DNA of 64,000 nt. It comes from Bradyrhizobium diazoefficiens (lineage in GTDB: Bacteria > Pseudomonadota > Alphaproteobacteria > Rhizobiales > Xanthobacteraceae). Positions within the stretch are counted from its first letter, which is position 1; every line of letters starts with the position of its first letter. The translations under genes and the position numbers were made by a program. The stretch spans positions 2,753,501 through 2,817,500 of the forward strand of contig NZ_JAENXS010000001.1 of assembly GCF_016612535.1 (NCBI RefSeq), written 5' to 3'. Of this stretch, positions 9,386 to 17,994 are shown piece by piece. The notes under the pieces were generated by a model, which saw only the letters and a list, made by a program, of their open reading frames with translations, had not been told where the DNA came from and searched no databases.

Positions 9386-10087
9386 TCAAGCTTCCTTGAA
9401 GCGGTAGCCGACGCCGTAGAGCGTCTCGATCATCTCGAAATCGTTGTCGACCACCTTGAACTTCTTGCGCAGCCGCTTGATGTGGCTGTCGATGGTGCGG
9501 TCGTCGACATAGACCTGGTCGTCATAGGCGGCGTCCATCAGCGCGTTGCGGCTCTTGACTACGCCGGGACGGGTCGCCAGCGCCTGGAGGATCAGGAATT
9601 CGGTGACGGTCAGCGTCACCGGCTCGTTCTTCCAGGTGCAGGTATGCCGTTCCGGGTCCATCCGCAGTAGGCCGCGGTCGAGCGCCTTGGCGTCGTTCTC
9701 CTTCGGCGCGACGGTCGGGTCCTTCGGCGCCGAGCGGCGCAGCACCGCCTTGACGCGTTCGACCAGCAGGCGCTGCGAGAACGGTTTGCGGATGAAATCG
9801 TCCGCGCCCATCTTGAGGCCGAACAGCTCGTCGATCTCTTCGTCCTTGGAGGTCAGGAAGATCACCGGCAGGTCGGACTTTTGCCTGAGACGGCGCAGCG
9901 TCTCCATGCCGTCCATGCGCGGCATCTTGATGTCGAGGATGGCGAGATCGGGTTGGGTGGTGCGGAAACCGTCCAGCGCGGAAGCGCCGTCGGTGTAGGT
10001 CATGATGCGGTAGCCTTCGGCTTCCAGCGCGATCGAGACGGATGTGAGGATGTTGCGGTCGTCGTCGACCAAAGCGATTGTGGGCAT
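9386..10087 (-). CDS. chvI: response regulator ChvI (OmpR family)
   Basis: Transcriptional regulator of 233 aa paired with ChvG. The receiver domain (1-120) has the acidic pocket DDD at 8-10, phosphoacceptor Asp52 in [12 protein letters not shown], Thr in FLTSKD and Lys in FIRKPF. The C-terminal OmpR/PhoB winged helix includes [16 protein letters not shown] and the recognition region [16 protein letters not shown]. In Sinorhizobium, Agrobacterium and Brucella the orthologue controls exopolysaccharide, outer membrane and acid responses. It heads the minus-strand cluster; its promoter must lie in 10088-10327, shared with the divergent HugZ-like gene. Confidence 0.94.
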   Translation of the reverse strand: MPTIALVDDDRNILTSVSIALEAEGYRIMTYTDGASALDGFRTTQPDLAILDIKMPRMDGMETLRRLRQKSDLPVIFLTSKDEEIDELFGLKMGADDFIRKPFSQRLLVERVKAVLRRSAPKDPTVAPKENDAKALDRGLLRMDPERHTCTWKNEPVTLTVTEFLILQALATRPGVVKSRNALMDAAYDDQVYVDDRTIDSHIKRLRKKFKVVDNDFEMIETLYGVGYRFKEA

Positions 10088-10327
10088 GAGCCTCTGCTTT
10101 CTGCTTTCCGTTTGGGTCGTGGCTTAAACGGCGAGCAATCCAGTGATGCGCCGCATACATGGGTCCCGAACTTGGCGTTCGAACTTTGTCACCGAGCAAT
10201 GCAAGCTGGGCTGAAGTGTGACCAAGTTCCACGAAACACGGCAGATTCGCCGCATCTCGACCCATAACCAGACCCCCGTTTACCCGAAAAAAGCCCCGTC
10301 TTGCAACCACCTGACCCGAGAAAGCTG

Positions 10328-11062
10328 ATGCAACCGACCCCCGATTTCGACCCCGGAAAGCTCGCCAAATCGCTGCTCAGACGGTCGCGGCAGGGGGCGC
10401 TGGCAACGCTCATGGTGGGCTCCGGCGATCCCTATTGTTCCCTGGTCAATCTGGCGAGCCATCCCGACGGCTCGCCGATCCTGCTGATCTCGCGATTGGC
10501 CGTGCACACCAAAAACGTCCTGGCAGATAGCCGGGTCTCCCTGATGCTGGACGAGCGCGCCGCGGGCGATCCGCTGGAAGGCGCCCGGATCATGCTGTCC
10601 GGCCGGGCGGAACAGGCCGACGCCGAGAGGGATCTCCTCCAGCGGCGGTACCTGAGTGCCCATCCGTCGGCGGAAGCCTTTGTCTCGTTTAAGGATTTTT
10701 CCTTCTTCCGGATCTGCTCCACGGGAACCCATCTGGTCGCAGGCTTTGGCCGAATCGTCGACCTCAAGCCCGAGCAGTTCCTCACCGACCTCGCCGGCGC
10801 GGAGGATCTGCTGGCGGCAGAGGAGGGCGCGGTCGAGCACATGAACGCCGACCATCGCGATGCCATGGGGGTCTACGCAACCAAGCTGCTCGGCGCGCCC
10901 GAAGGCGAATGGCGCTGCACCGGCTGCGATCCCGAAGGCCTCGACATGCACGATGGGCAGACCGCGCTGCGGCTTGACTTCCCGGAGCGGGTGACCAACG
11001 GCACGGCGCTGCGCAAAATGCTGGTCCGCCTCGTGGGCGAGGCGCGCGCGAAGGCGGACTAG
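10328..11062 (+). CDS. HugZ-like split-barrel protein (pyridoxamine oxidase-like + DUF2470)
   Basis: Protein of 244 aa with an N-terminal FMN-binding-type split barrel (about 1-150) and a C-terminal DUF2470 domain (about 165-240, EEGAVEHMNADHRDAM), the architecture of HugZ/HutZ-type heme-utilization proteins and relatives. Whether it binds heme or flavin is not decidable here. The ATG at 10328 is preferred to the TTG at 10301. The stop TAG uses TA at 11060-11061, which is the IS target duplication, plus the first base of the insertion sequence. Joining the two flanks also gives TAG, so the protein is unchanged by the insertion. Confidence 0.8.
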   Translation: MQPTPDFDPGKLAKSLLRRSRQGALATLMVGSGDPYCSLVNLASHPDGSPILLISRLAVHTKNVLADSRVSLMLDERAAGDPLEGARIMLSGRAEQADAERDLLQRRYLSAHPSAEAFVSFKDFSFFRICSTGTHLVAGFGRIVDLKPEQFLTDLAGAEDLLAAEEGAVEHMNADHRDAMGVYATKLLGAPEGEWRCTGCDPEGLDMHDGQTALRLDFPERVTNGTALRKMLVRLVGEARAKAD

Positions 11063-11078
11063 GGTCTGTTGAGATTCA
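11062..11078 (+). repeat. IS left terminal inverted repeat
   Basis: Left end of the IS427-type element, 17 bp, identical in inverted orientation to 11878-11894. It contains the stop codon of the transposase (11076-11078) and supplies the final G of the HugZ-like gene's stop codon. Confidence 0.95.
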
Positions 11079-11417
11079 TCTGGAATGGATTACAGCGGTG
11101 GCGAGGTAAATCATGGCCTCGAAGCTGCTGTCTGTCTTGTCGCAACGCATTGCTATGCGTTTGAATTCCTTGAGCTTGCCGAAGAAATTTTCGATCAAGT
11201 GACGCCATTTGTAAATGTCTTTGTCGATGTCGAGAGGCTGAGCGCGCCTTTGATGTTGCGAGATGACGATCTTGGCCTTGCGTTCGTTCAAGTCTTCGAT
11301 GATCCAGTTGGAATCAAAAGCCTTGTCGGCGATCAAGCCACCGAACTCGATATCCTTGATCAGGGGCACGACGCCGACGGTGTCAAAGCGATGGCCGGGG
11401 AGCAGGATGAACCGCAC
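11076..11417 (-). CDS. IS5-family transposase, downstream frame (OrfB)
   Basis: C-terminal catalytic part of the transposase. The second catalytic Asp is in LIADKAFDSNWI and the Glu in LIENFFGKLKEFKR, completing the DDE triad begun in the upstream frame. The frame is open further upstream, past the first possible start codon, to the slippery run at 11499-11507, so the coordinates give only the stretch after the first start codon; it is probably expressed as a fusion. It ends inside the left inverted repeat. Confidence 0.85.
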   Translation of the reverse strand: MRFILLPGHRFDTVGVVPLIKDIEFGGLIADKAFDSNWIIEDLNERKAKIVISQHQRRAQPLDIDKDIYKWRHLIENFFGKLKEFKRIAMRCDKTDSSFEAMIYLATAVIHSR

Positions 11418-11437
11418 CAGATTCCCGAGCGCGTCAG

Positions 11438-11827
11438 TCAGCGCGAGGATTTTGGTGGTCCAGCCGCCTTTTGACTTGCCGATGGCCTGATTTTTGGTCC
11501 CCCTTTTGCTCCCTGCCCGTGGCGGTGAACCTTGACGATGGTCGCGTCGACCATGGCGAACTCCATGTCCGGATCATCCGATACGGCATCGAAGATCCGC
11601 TTGAAAACACCGGCTTTCACCCAGTCGCGATAGCGTTTGAACACGGTATTCCAGTTGCCGAACGTCGGCGGCAGATCCCGCCATGGGCTGCCCGTGCGGG
11701 CGATCCACAGTACAGCTTCCAGAAACAGACGGTTATCGCTTCCACTGCGGCCGGGGTCCCTCGGCTTGCCCAAACAAACCGGCTCCATCTTCGCCCATTG
11801 AGCATCTGTCAGAACGCATCGGGGCAT
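11438..11827 (-). CDS. IS5-family transposase, upstream frame (OrfA)
   Basis: N-terminal part of the transposase, 129 codons from the ATG at 11827. It has the DUF4096-like N-terminal domain (LTDAQWAKMEPVCLG; WIARTGSPWRDLP) and the first catalytic Asp in MVDATIVKVHRHG. After GQGAKGG the frame leaves the family sequence. A run AAAAGGGGG (minus strand, 11499-11507) lies exactly there, and a -1 shift restores the conserved sequence GTKNQAIGKSKGGWTTKI, so the full protein is probably made by programmed frameshifting, as in other IS427-group elements. Confidence 0.88.
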   Translation of the reverse strand: MPRCVLTDAQWAKMEPVCLGKPRDPGRSGSDNRLFLEAVLWIARTGSPWRDLPPTFGNWNTVFKRYRDWVKAGVFKRIFDAVSDDPDMEFAMVDATIVKVHRHGQGAKGGPKIRPSASQKAAGPPKSSR

Positions 11828-11877
11828 GCCAAACTCCTTTCGGAGCTTGAATCACGGACATTCCGTTCTGTGAATCC

Positions 11878-11894
11878 TGAATCTCAACAGACCC
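11878..11894 (-). repeat. IS right terminal inverted repeat
   Basis: Right end of the IS427-type element, 17 bp, matching the left end perfectly. It is followed by the duplicated TA, and only about 80 bp separate it from the start of the TPR-CHAT gene, so any outward promoter would read into that gene. Confidence 0.95.
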
Positions 11895-11976
11895 TAGCGC
11901 GCAAGCATTTGAACGCCGCAGCCCATCGCTGCGACCCAAGACCGTAATGGTTTTGTGGCTCGGAGCGAGAGGGTTC

Positions 11977-14568
11977 ATGACACGCCGACATCTGATGCTG
12001 GTCGCTGGTCTGGCGCTCGTGATCGCTGGATCGCTCGTGGCGCCAGCCCTTGCCCAGAAAGGGCTCGCCGCAGAAGGCGCGCGGATCGACGCGCTCATGA
12101 GCGCAGGCAAATATTCGGAAGCGCTTCCGCTCGCGCAAGGCATGGTTGCGAGCCTGGAGAAAAGCGACAACGGTCGCGAGCTCGCCGCCGCGCTTAACAA
12201 TCTCGGTCAGGTCTATGCCGGTCAGGGTCGGGACGATCTGGCCGAGCCGCTCTACAAGCGCGCGATCACGTTGATGGAAAAAGCGCTCGGTATCGAAACG
12301 CCACTGATTTCGGCCGAACTGACCAATCTCGCCGCGCTCTATCAGCGGCAGGGCCGCTTCGCTGAGGCCGAGCCGCTGTTCAAGCGTGCCTTGGCCGTGA
12401 GTGAGAAGGGCCTGTCGCGCCATCATCCCGATGTCGGCCGAGCCCTCAACAATCTCGCCACGCTCTACGTCAAGCAGGAACGGCAAGCCGAGGCCGAACC
12501 GCTTTTCCAGCGTGCGCTCGCGATCTATCAGAAGGTCGCCGGGCCCGAGCATCCCGCGGTCGCCACGGTCCTGAACAACATTGGGCAGGTTGACCGCGAC
12601 CTCAATCGCGATGCGGATGCCGAGGCGCCGATCAAGCGCTCGCTCGCGATCCGCGAGAAGGTGCTGGGGCCGGATCATCCCGATGTTGCGCGTTCGCTCA
12701 ACAATCTCGCCGGCCTCTACGAGCATCAGCAGCGCTATGCCGACGCCGAGCCGCTGTATCGCCGCGCGCTCGCCATCCGGGAACGTGCGCTGGGCCCGGA
12801 TCATCCCGATGTCGCGACCTCGACCAGCAATCTCGCCTATTTCCTCTATGCGTCCGGGCGAGTTGCGGACGCGTTGCCGCTCGCGGAAAAGACGCTTGCG
12901 AGCAATCGCGCGCAGCTGCGCGTGGTGCTGCCGATCTTGTTTGCGGCGCGCCAGCAATCCCTGCTGCCGGCCGACGAGGCGCTGGACGAAGCGCTCGCCG
13001 CGATCCAGCGTGGCACGCAATCCTCGGCAGCATCGGCGGTGAACAAGCTCGCGGTGCGGCTCGCCGCCGGGAGCGACCGGCTCGCCGAGTTGGTGCGCAA
13101 GGACCAGGATCTCGCGGTCGAATCCGAGGCGCTCGACAAGGCGATCATCGCCGCCGTGTCGAAGCCATCGGCGCAACGCGATGTCGCTTCCGAGCAACGC
13201 AGCCGCGCGCGGATATCGGCAATCGCCGGCGAGCGTGCCGGCTTGCACAAGACGCTCGCCATCGAGTTTCCCGACTACGCCTCGCTCTCCAATCCGCCAC
13301 CGCTGACGGTCCAGGACGTTCAGCCGCTGCTGTCGGCCGATGAGGCGATGACGATCTATTCCGTCGTCGACAAGCGCAGCTATGTCATCGCCATCACGCG
13401 CGAGAGCGCCGACTGGAAGGAGATTCCGCTTGGCGCGGACGCGTTGGTGCAGAAAGTCACCGCGTTCCGCAGAGGTCTCGATGTCGGCAAAGCGCGCGAT
13501 GGCTCCGGCAAATCAGGTCTGTTTGATCTCGCGCTCGCCAACGAACTCTATGTGACGCTGCTCGGCCCGGTCGAGGCGTTGACGAAGGACAAGCACAGCC
13601 TGCTCACGGTGCCGTCGGGCGCGCTCACTGCGCTGCCGTTTCATCTGCTCGTGACGGAGACACCGCGAGCTGCGATCCCGGACACGCTCGAAGGTTATCG
13701 CAGCGCCGCCTGGCTGCTGCGGCGTCAGGCTGTCTCGGTGCTGCCGTCGGTGGTCAGCCTGAAATCGCTGCGCGCTTTTGCGCGCAAGGATCAAGGCATC
13801 AAGCCGATGACCGGCTTTGGCGATCCCGTGTTCAATCCCGCCGAGGGCGGTCCGTCCGACCGTCGCGCGGCCAGCGGCAGGGTCGCCGCGCGCAGCATCG
13901 TAACGTCAACCTATACCGACTTCTGGCGCGGCGCCGGCGTCGACCGCGCGCGGCTTGCGCAGGCACTGCCGCAACTGCCCGATACCGCGGACGAGCTCAA
14001 CGCCGTCGCGAAAGATGTCGGTGCAGCCGCGGGCGACATCCATCTCGGCCGCGATGCCAGCGAGACGACGCTCAAGCGTGCACCGCTTGCTCAATACAGC
14101 ATCATCTACTTTGCGACCCACGGCCTGGTCGCCGGTGACATCAAGGGTGTGGGCGAGCCGTCGCTTGCGCTCTCCATTCCCGAGCAGCCCTCCGAACTCG
14201 ATGATGGTCTGCTCACGGCGAGCGAAGTCGCCCAGCTCAAGCTCAATGCGGATTGGGTTGTGCTGTCGGCCTGCAACACGATCGCCGGCGACAAGCCCGG
14301 CGCCGAGGCCCTGTCGGGATTGGCGCGCGCCTTCTTCTACGCCGGCGCCCGCGCGCTGCTGGTCTCGCACTGGGCCGTAGATTCCGAAGCTGCCACCCGG
14401 TTGACCATTTCGACTTTCGACCTGCTCAAAAACGAACCAAAGATCGGCAGAGCCGAAGCTCTGCGGCGCGCGATGTTAACGTATGCTGATGATAGCTCGT
14501 CGCCTCGCAATGCGTACCCGGCGATATGGGGCCCGTTCGCACTTATCGGCGAAGGTGCGGTACGATAG
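11977..14568 (+). CDS. secreted TPR-CHAT protein (caspase-like peptidase fold)
   Basis: Protein of 863 aa with a Sec signal peptide (residues 1-27, ending PALAQ). About six kinesin-light-chain-type tetratricopeptide repeats span roughly 40-310, with recurring HPDVA and LNNLA motifs. A linker is followed by a C-terminal CHAT domain (about 560-860), a caspase/separase-like fold. The likely catalytic dyad is present: His715 in [11 protein letters not shown] and Cys766 in [12 protein letters not shown] proteins are self-processing or effector proteases in several systems, but this one's substrate is unknown. The ATG at 11977 follows GGAGCGAGAGG; an ATG at 11947 would spoil the signal peptide. The IS end lies 82 bp upstream, so its promoter may be altered. 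Confidence 0.85.
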   Translation: MTRRHLMLVAGLALVIAGSLVAPALAQKGLAAEGARIDALMSAGKYSEALPLAQGMVASLEKSDNGRELAAALNNLGQVYAGQGRDDLAEPLYKRAITLMEKALGIETPLISAELTNLAALYQRQGRFAEAEPLFKRALAVSEKGLSRHHPDVGRALNNLATLYVKQERQAEAEPLFQRALAIYQKVAGPEHPAVATVLNNIGQVDRDLNRDADAEAPIKRSLAIREKVLGPDHPDVARSLNNLAGLYEHQQRYADAEPLYRRALAIRERALGPDHPDVATSTSNLAYFLYASGRVADALPLAEKTLASNRAQLRVVLPILFAARQQSLLPADEALDEALAAIQRGTQSSAASAVNKLAVRLAAGSDRLAELVRKDQDLAVESEALDKAIIAAVSKPSAQRDVASEQRSRARISAIAGERAGLHKTLAIEFPDYASLSNPPPLTVQDVQPLLSADEAMTIYSVVDKRSYVIAITRESADWKEIPLGADALVQKVTAFRRGLDVGKARDGSGKSGLFDLALANELYVTLLGPVEALTKDKHSLLTVPSGALTALPFHLLVTETPRAAIPDTLEGYRSAAWLLRRQAVSVLPSVVSLKSLRAFARKDQGIKPMTGFGDPVFNPAEGGPSDRRAASGRVAARSIVTSTYTDFWRGAGVDRARLAQALPQLPDTADELNAVAKDVGAAAGDIHLGRDASETTLKRAPLAQYSIIYFATHGLVAGDIKGVGEPSLALSIPEQPSELDDGLLTASEVAQLKLNADWVVLSACNTIAGDKPGAEALSGLARAFFYAGARALLVSHWAVDSEAATRLTISTFDLLKNEPKIGRAEALRRAMLTYADDSSSPRNAYPAIWGPFALIGEGAVR

Positions 14569-14862
14569 ACCGGCGCGGGATTTGTGCGTCGCAATAACCG
14601 CAATAACAACGGAGAACGCTGAAACGAGCGTTTGGTTGCGCGACCATCGCGTATTTTTTTGATGCACTTGCTCAGAGCAGACATGCGCGACTTTTGGCGC
14701 AGTCCTTGAATAAACCAAATCCCAAGGGATCAGCTTGGCAAGGCCAGCGTTCACCGATATTAGGTCGTCCAACCGAGGCTGGACGGCCTGTTATTCACGG
14801 TGGCCGCGACGGCGCCAAAGCTTGGTCGCGTGGAATGTCGCGGGTTTCTAGGAGGATTTTTC
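14569..14862 (+). promoter_or_regulatory. pckA upstream region
   Basis: This 294-bp stretch between the TPR-CHAT gene and pckA holds no gene. A hairpin (CGTCCA at 14766-14771, TGGACG at 14780-14785) lies about 80 bp before pckA. The ribosome-binding site AGGAGG at 14850-14855 is optimally spaced from the GTG at 14863 and fixes the pckA start. No certain promoter was identified. Confidence 0.5.
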
Positions 14863-16479
14863 GTGCAAGAGACGGGTGTGCGCAACGGTGCCTTCGGCGC
14901 CGACAAATTCGGCTTAAAGAATCTCAAGCAGGTTCACTGGAACCTCGGCGCACCACAGCTCTATCAATATTCGCTCGCAGCTGGCGAGGCGGTGCTGTCC
15001 GCCGACGGCGCGCTCTGTGCCGACACCGGTGAGTTCACCGGCCGCAGCCCGAAGGACAAGTTCACGGTGCGTGACGCCACCACCGACAAGAAGATGTGGT
15101 GGGCCGGCAACCAGTCCATCACCGCCGAGCAGTTCGAGACGCTCTACCAGGATTTCCTCAAGCATGCCGAAGGCAAGAGCCTGTTCGCGCAGGATCTCTA
15201 TGGCGGCGCCGATCCGGCCTACCGGATCAAGACCCGCGTCTTCACCGAGCTCGCCTGGCACTCGCTGTTCATCCGCACGCTCCTGATCCGTCCCGAGGCG
15301 GTCGAACTGTCGAGCTTCACGCCCGAGCTCACCATCATCGACATGCCGAGCTTCCGCGCGGATCCGAAGCGCCATGGCTGCAAGTCGGAGAACGTCGTCG
15401 CGATCGACTTCGCCCGCAAGATCGTGCTGATCGGTGGTTCCTACTATGCCGGCGAGATGAAGAAATCGGTCTTCACCACGCTGAACTATTACCTGCCGGA
15501 GCGCGGCGTGATGCCGATGCATTGCTCCGCCAATGTCGGCGCAGGCGGCGATACCGCGATCTTCTTCGGGCTGTCAGGCACCGGCAAGACCACGCTGTCG
15601 GCCGATCCGAACCGCACGCTGATCGGTGACGACGAGCACGGCTGGGGCCCGAACGGCGTCTTCAATTTCGAAGGCGGCTGCTACGCCAAGTGCATCAAGC
15701 TTTCGCAGGAAGCCGAGCCCGAGATCTATGCTGCGTCGACGCGCTTCGGCGCGGTGCTCGAGAATTGCGTGCTCGACGAAGACACCCGCGTGGTGGATTT
15801 CGACGACGGCTCCAAGACCGAGAATACGCGTTCGGCCTATCCGCTCGAGTTCATCCCGAACGCTTCGCGCACCGGTCGCGCGCCGCAGCCGAAGAACGTG
15901 GTGATGCTCGCCGCCGACGCCTTCGGCGTGCTGCCGCCGATCGCAAAATTGTCGCCGGCGCAGGCGATGTATCACTTCCTCTCCGGCTACACCGCGAAGG
16001 TCGCTGGCACCGAGCGCGGCTTGGGCTCCGAGCCGCAGCCGGAATTCTCGACCTGCTTCGGCTCGCCCTTCCTGCCGCTCGATCCCAGTGTCTACGGCAA
16101 CATGCTGCGCGACCTGATTGCCCAGCACAATGTCGATTGCTGGCTGGTCAACACCGGCTGGACCGGCGGCAAGTACGGCACGGGTTCGCGGATGCCGATC
16201 AAGGTGACGCGCGCGCTGCTCACCGCGGCGCTCGACGGTTCGCTTCGCAACGTCGAATTCCGCACCGACAAATATTTCGGCTTCGCGGTCCCGACCGCGC
16301 TGCCGGGGGTGCCGAGCGAAATCCTGAACCCGGTCAACACCTGGAAGGACAAGGACGAGTTCGACAAGACCGCCCGCGCGCTGGTCGGCATGTTCCAGAA
16401 GAACTTTGCCAAGTTCGAAGCCCAGGTCGACGCCGAAGTGCGCGCCGCCGCACCGGATGTGAAGCTCGCGGCGGAGTGA
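14863..16479 (+). CDS. pckA: phosphoenolpyruvate carboxykinase (ATP)
   Basis: ATP-dependent PEP carboxykinase, 538 aa, converting oxaloacetate and ATP to phosphoenolpyruvate, the entry step of gluconeogenesis from organic acids. The P-loop GLSGTGKT is at residues 236-243, with GDDEHGWG and [10 protein letters not shown] following, and TGRSPKDKF near residue 60 forms part of the substrate site. The GTG start is set by the perfect AGGAGG 7 bases upstream; the open frame back to 14800 is not conserved. pckA near chvI/chvG is a recurrent arrangement in alphaproteobacteria, here separated by the HugZ-like gene, an IS and the TPR-CHAT gene. Confidence 0.97.
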   Translation: MQETGVRNGAFGADKFGLKNLKQVHWNLGAPQLYQYSLAAGEAVLSADGALCADTGEFTGRSPKDKFTVRDATTDKKMWWAGNQSITAEQFETLYQDFLKHAEGKSLFAQDLYGGADPAYRIKTRVFTELAWHSLFIRTLLIRPEAVELSSFTPELTIIDMPSFRADPKRHGCKSENVVAIDFARKIVLIGGSYYAGEMKKSVFTTLNYYLPERGVMPMHCSANVGAGGDTAIFFGLSGTGKTTLSADPNRTLIGDDEHGWGPNGVFNFEGGCYAKCIKLSQEAEPEIYAASTRFGAVLENCVLDEDTRVVDFDDGSKTENTRSAYPLEFIPNASRTGRAPQPKNVVMLAADAFGVLPPIAKLSPAQAMYHFLSGYTAKVAGTERGLGSEPQPEFSTCFGSPFLPLDPSVYGNMLRDLIAQHNVDCWLVNTGWTGGKYGTGSRMPIKVTRALLTAALDGSLRNVEFRTDKYFGFAVPTALPGVPSEILNPVNTWKDKDEFDKTARALVGMFQKNFAKFEAQVDAEVRAAAPDVKLAAE

Positions 16480-16500
16480 GTTTTCGCTCTGTCTTTAATG

Positions 16501-16528
16501 CAAAGCGCGGCTGCAAGGCCGCCCTTTT
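16501..16528 (+). terminator. intrinsic terminator after pckA
   Basis: Hairpin GCGGC (16507-16511), loop TGCAAG, GCCGC (16518-16522), extended by AAAG/CTTT pairing across a C-C mismatch and ending in a T run at 16525-16528. It begins 22 bases after the pckA stop. Confidence 0.6.
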
Positions 16529-16570
16529 CGTTCTGTGGGCACCACGCGAACACACACTCAGTGTCGCCTC

Positions 16571-16602
16571 GGCCTGGTGCGCAATTGCGCACGGGGGGCC
16601 GT
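16571..16602 (+). repeat. palindromic repeat with TGCGCAATTGCGCA core (family C, copy 1)
   Basis: The core GTGCGCAATTGCGCAC is a perfect palindrome preceded by GGCCTG and followed by GGGGGGCC. A second copy in the opposite orientation is at 25113-25157. It directly abuts the family A pair that follows. Confidence 0.7.
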
Positions 16603-16722
16603 GACCCATACCGCGTGATCTATCGACGGAGTGCTGTGCAAGTACCAGCGAAGAAACGATCACTACGAATCTTCGCCAAACTGCTTCCTGTGGCTATGGG
16701 TCCCGTCCTTCGCCGGGACGAC
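16603..16722. repeat. family A palindrome pair, left half degraded
   Basis: The right half (16695-16722) reads TATGGGTCCCGTCCTTCGCC then GGGACGAC, a copy of the family A half-repeat. The left half survives only as GTGACCCATACCGCGTGATC. The interior (CTATCGACGGAGTGC..., CGAATCTTCGCCAAA) matches that of the pair at 52629-52767. It lies between pckA and the convergent thioesterase gene. Confidence 0.7.
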
Positions 16723-16735
16723 ACCACGGAAGCAG

Positions 16736-17551
16736 CTACGCCTTGAAATACGCGATCTGCGTTGTCGTCGCGAGCAGCCGCCCGTTCGGGGACCACAGCT
16801 CGGCGTTCTGATCCGCGTAGCTCTTGTGCATGATCTTCGAATCGGCCGTCGCCAGCACGCGGGTGATGTCCTCGGCCGCGAGCTCTTCCGTGTCGGTGTG
16901 GAAATACGTCGTCAGCGACACCGTGCCGAACGGCACCAGCTCGCGTCGCGCGTGGAAGATGCGGCCGAAGAAGGCATCCGACATCGACATCAGCGACAGC
17001 ATGTCGAGCCTGCGCGGCTCGCGATCGCTGATCCAGAGCTTCGAGTAAGTGCTCGCGAGCTCTGGCTGCGGCGGCCCGAGCCGCATCTCGCCCTCGACGA
17101 AGCGGAAATCATACTGGTTGGCCCAGGCCGCCGAAATCTTGGGAAACGGCAGCGTCTGTTCGAACGGCTTTGTATCCGGATATTGCGCGACCTTATGCTC
17201 CCACGACGGCCGGCGCTCAGCAAACACGGCGGTCGCCAGCGTCGCGACCTCGCCGCCGCCCTGCGACAGTTCGACGCTCCAATGCTGGCTGGAGCGGTTG
17301 GCCTTCACCAGCCGCACGTCCAGGTCAAACGGGCCCTTCGCAATCGGTGCGCAATAATTGACGGTCATCGCCAGCGGATCGCCGGCCGCTTGCGGATGCT
17401 CGATCAGTGCGCGCAGGATGGTTGCAGCGGTGATGCCGCCGAACGGGCCGACAAAGGCCCAGTACTCGTCGCTGGTGTGCCCCTGCCAACTCGAGTCACC
17501 CGCGGTGATGCGGGTGGCGTCGTCGAAGGGGTGCGGGAGCTTGGCGTGCAT
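16736..17551 (-). CDS. acyl-CoA thioesterase family protein (double hotdog)
   Basis: Protein of 271 aa resembling TesB-like/4HBT_3 acyl-CoA thioesterases, which release free fatty acids from CoA. The first hotdog includes the helix region FGGITAATILRALIEHPQAA, typical of the family, and VNYCAPIAKGPFDLDVRLVK. The second includes LMSMSDAFFGRIF and VSLTTYFHTD, where conserved acidic and Thr residues are expected. No signal peptide. It is monocistronic, five bases downstream of the stop of the next minus-strand ORF region, and converges with pckA. Confidence 0.75.
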   Translation of the reverse strand: MHAKLPHPFDDATRITAGDSSWQGHTSDEYWAFVGPFGGITAATILRALIEHPQAAGDPLAMTVNYCAPIAKGPFDLDVRLVKANRSSQHWSVELSQGGGEVATLATAVFAERRPSWEHKVAQYPDTKPFEQTLPFPKISAAWANQYDFRFVEGEMRLGPPQPELASTYSKLWISDREPRRLDMLSLMSMSDAFFGRIFHARRELVPFGTVSLTTYFHTDTEELAAEDITRVLATADSKIMHKSYADQNAELWSPNGRLLATTTQIAYFKA

Positions 17552-17555
17552 GGAA

Positions 17556-17897
17556 TTAGACCTCTAGTGCGCTTCCATCCCAGCGGCGAAACTCCATCGT
17601 CTCGTTACTGGCGCCATATCGCCGCCAGCCCGAAACATCGTCGGCCGGGTCATCTGTGACCCAGACATCCGTGATCGAGCCCCCTATGCGCCTCATTGCG
17701 ATGATGCTCTTGCCGCCGGTCAGATCGGCAACGAAGTCGTCGATGGCAGTCTCCTCGTCCTTCCCCGAAAGACTGGCAAGGATGCTGCCGTGCGTATGCC
17801 AGGGGAATCCATCAAAACCCAGAGTCCAGTCGCCGTCAGGACAGATGACGAGCAATCGAAGCTGACCATCCGGGCTGATGTATTCGCCGACGGGCAT
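17556..17897 (-). CDS. hypothetical protein, 113 aa
   Basis: Unrecognised soluble protein. It has alternating beta-like segments (LRLLVICPDGDWTLGFDGFP; SIIAMRRIGGSITDVWVTDD), many acidic residues and several Trp, and no signal peptide or membrane helix. The ATG at 17897 has a suitably spaced CGGAG; an in-frame TTG at 17924 is less likely. It ends five bases before the thioesterase ATG, so the two may share a transcript. No function is proposed. Confidence 0.65.
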   Translation of the reverse strand: MPVGEYISPDGQLRLLVICPDGDWTLGFDGFPWHTHGSILASLSGKDEETAIDDFVADLTGGKSIIAMRRIGGSITDVWVTDDPADDVSGWRRYGASNETMEFRRWDGSALEV

Positions 17898-17994
17898 GAT
17901 CGACTCCGGCTTGAGTGAACTCAAACCGTCATATGATGGCTATCCTGCCAAATCAATAACCTCGCAGGTAACGCCGATTCCACGCTGCGGAAAA

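Larger units (their letters stand above)
11062..11894 (-). mobile_element. IS5-family (IS427-type) insertion sequence, complete
   Basis: Element of 833 bp bounded by perfect 17-bp terminal inverted repeats, GGGTCTGTTGAGATTCA at 11062-11078 and its complement at 11878-11894. A TA duplication flanks it at 11060-11061 and 11895-11896; the empty site would read CTAG, the preferred target type of the IS427 group. It carries a two-frame DDE transposase on the minus strand. Both ends are intact, so it may be active or recently inserted. It sits between the HugZ-like gene and the TPR-CHAT gene. The exact IS name needs a database. Confidence 0.93.

Noticed and set aside
11884-13248. Minus-strand ORF of 454 codons opposite the TPR region
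   Set aside because: It runs antisense to well-formed TPR repeats and crosses the IS end; its apparent repeats only mirror the TPRs.
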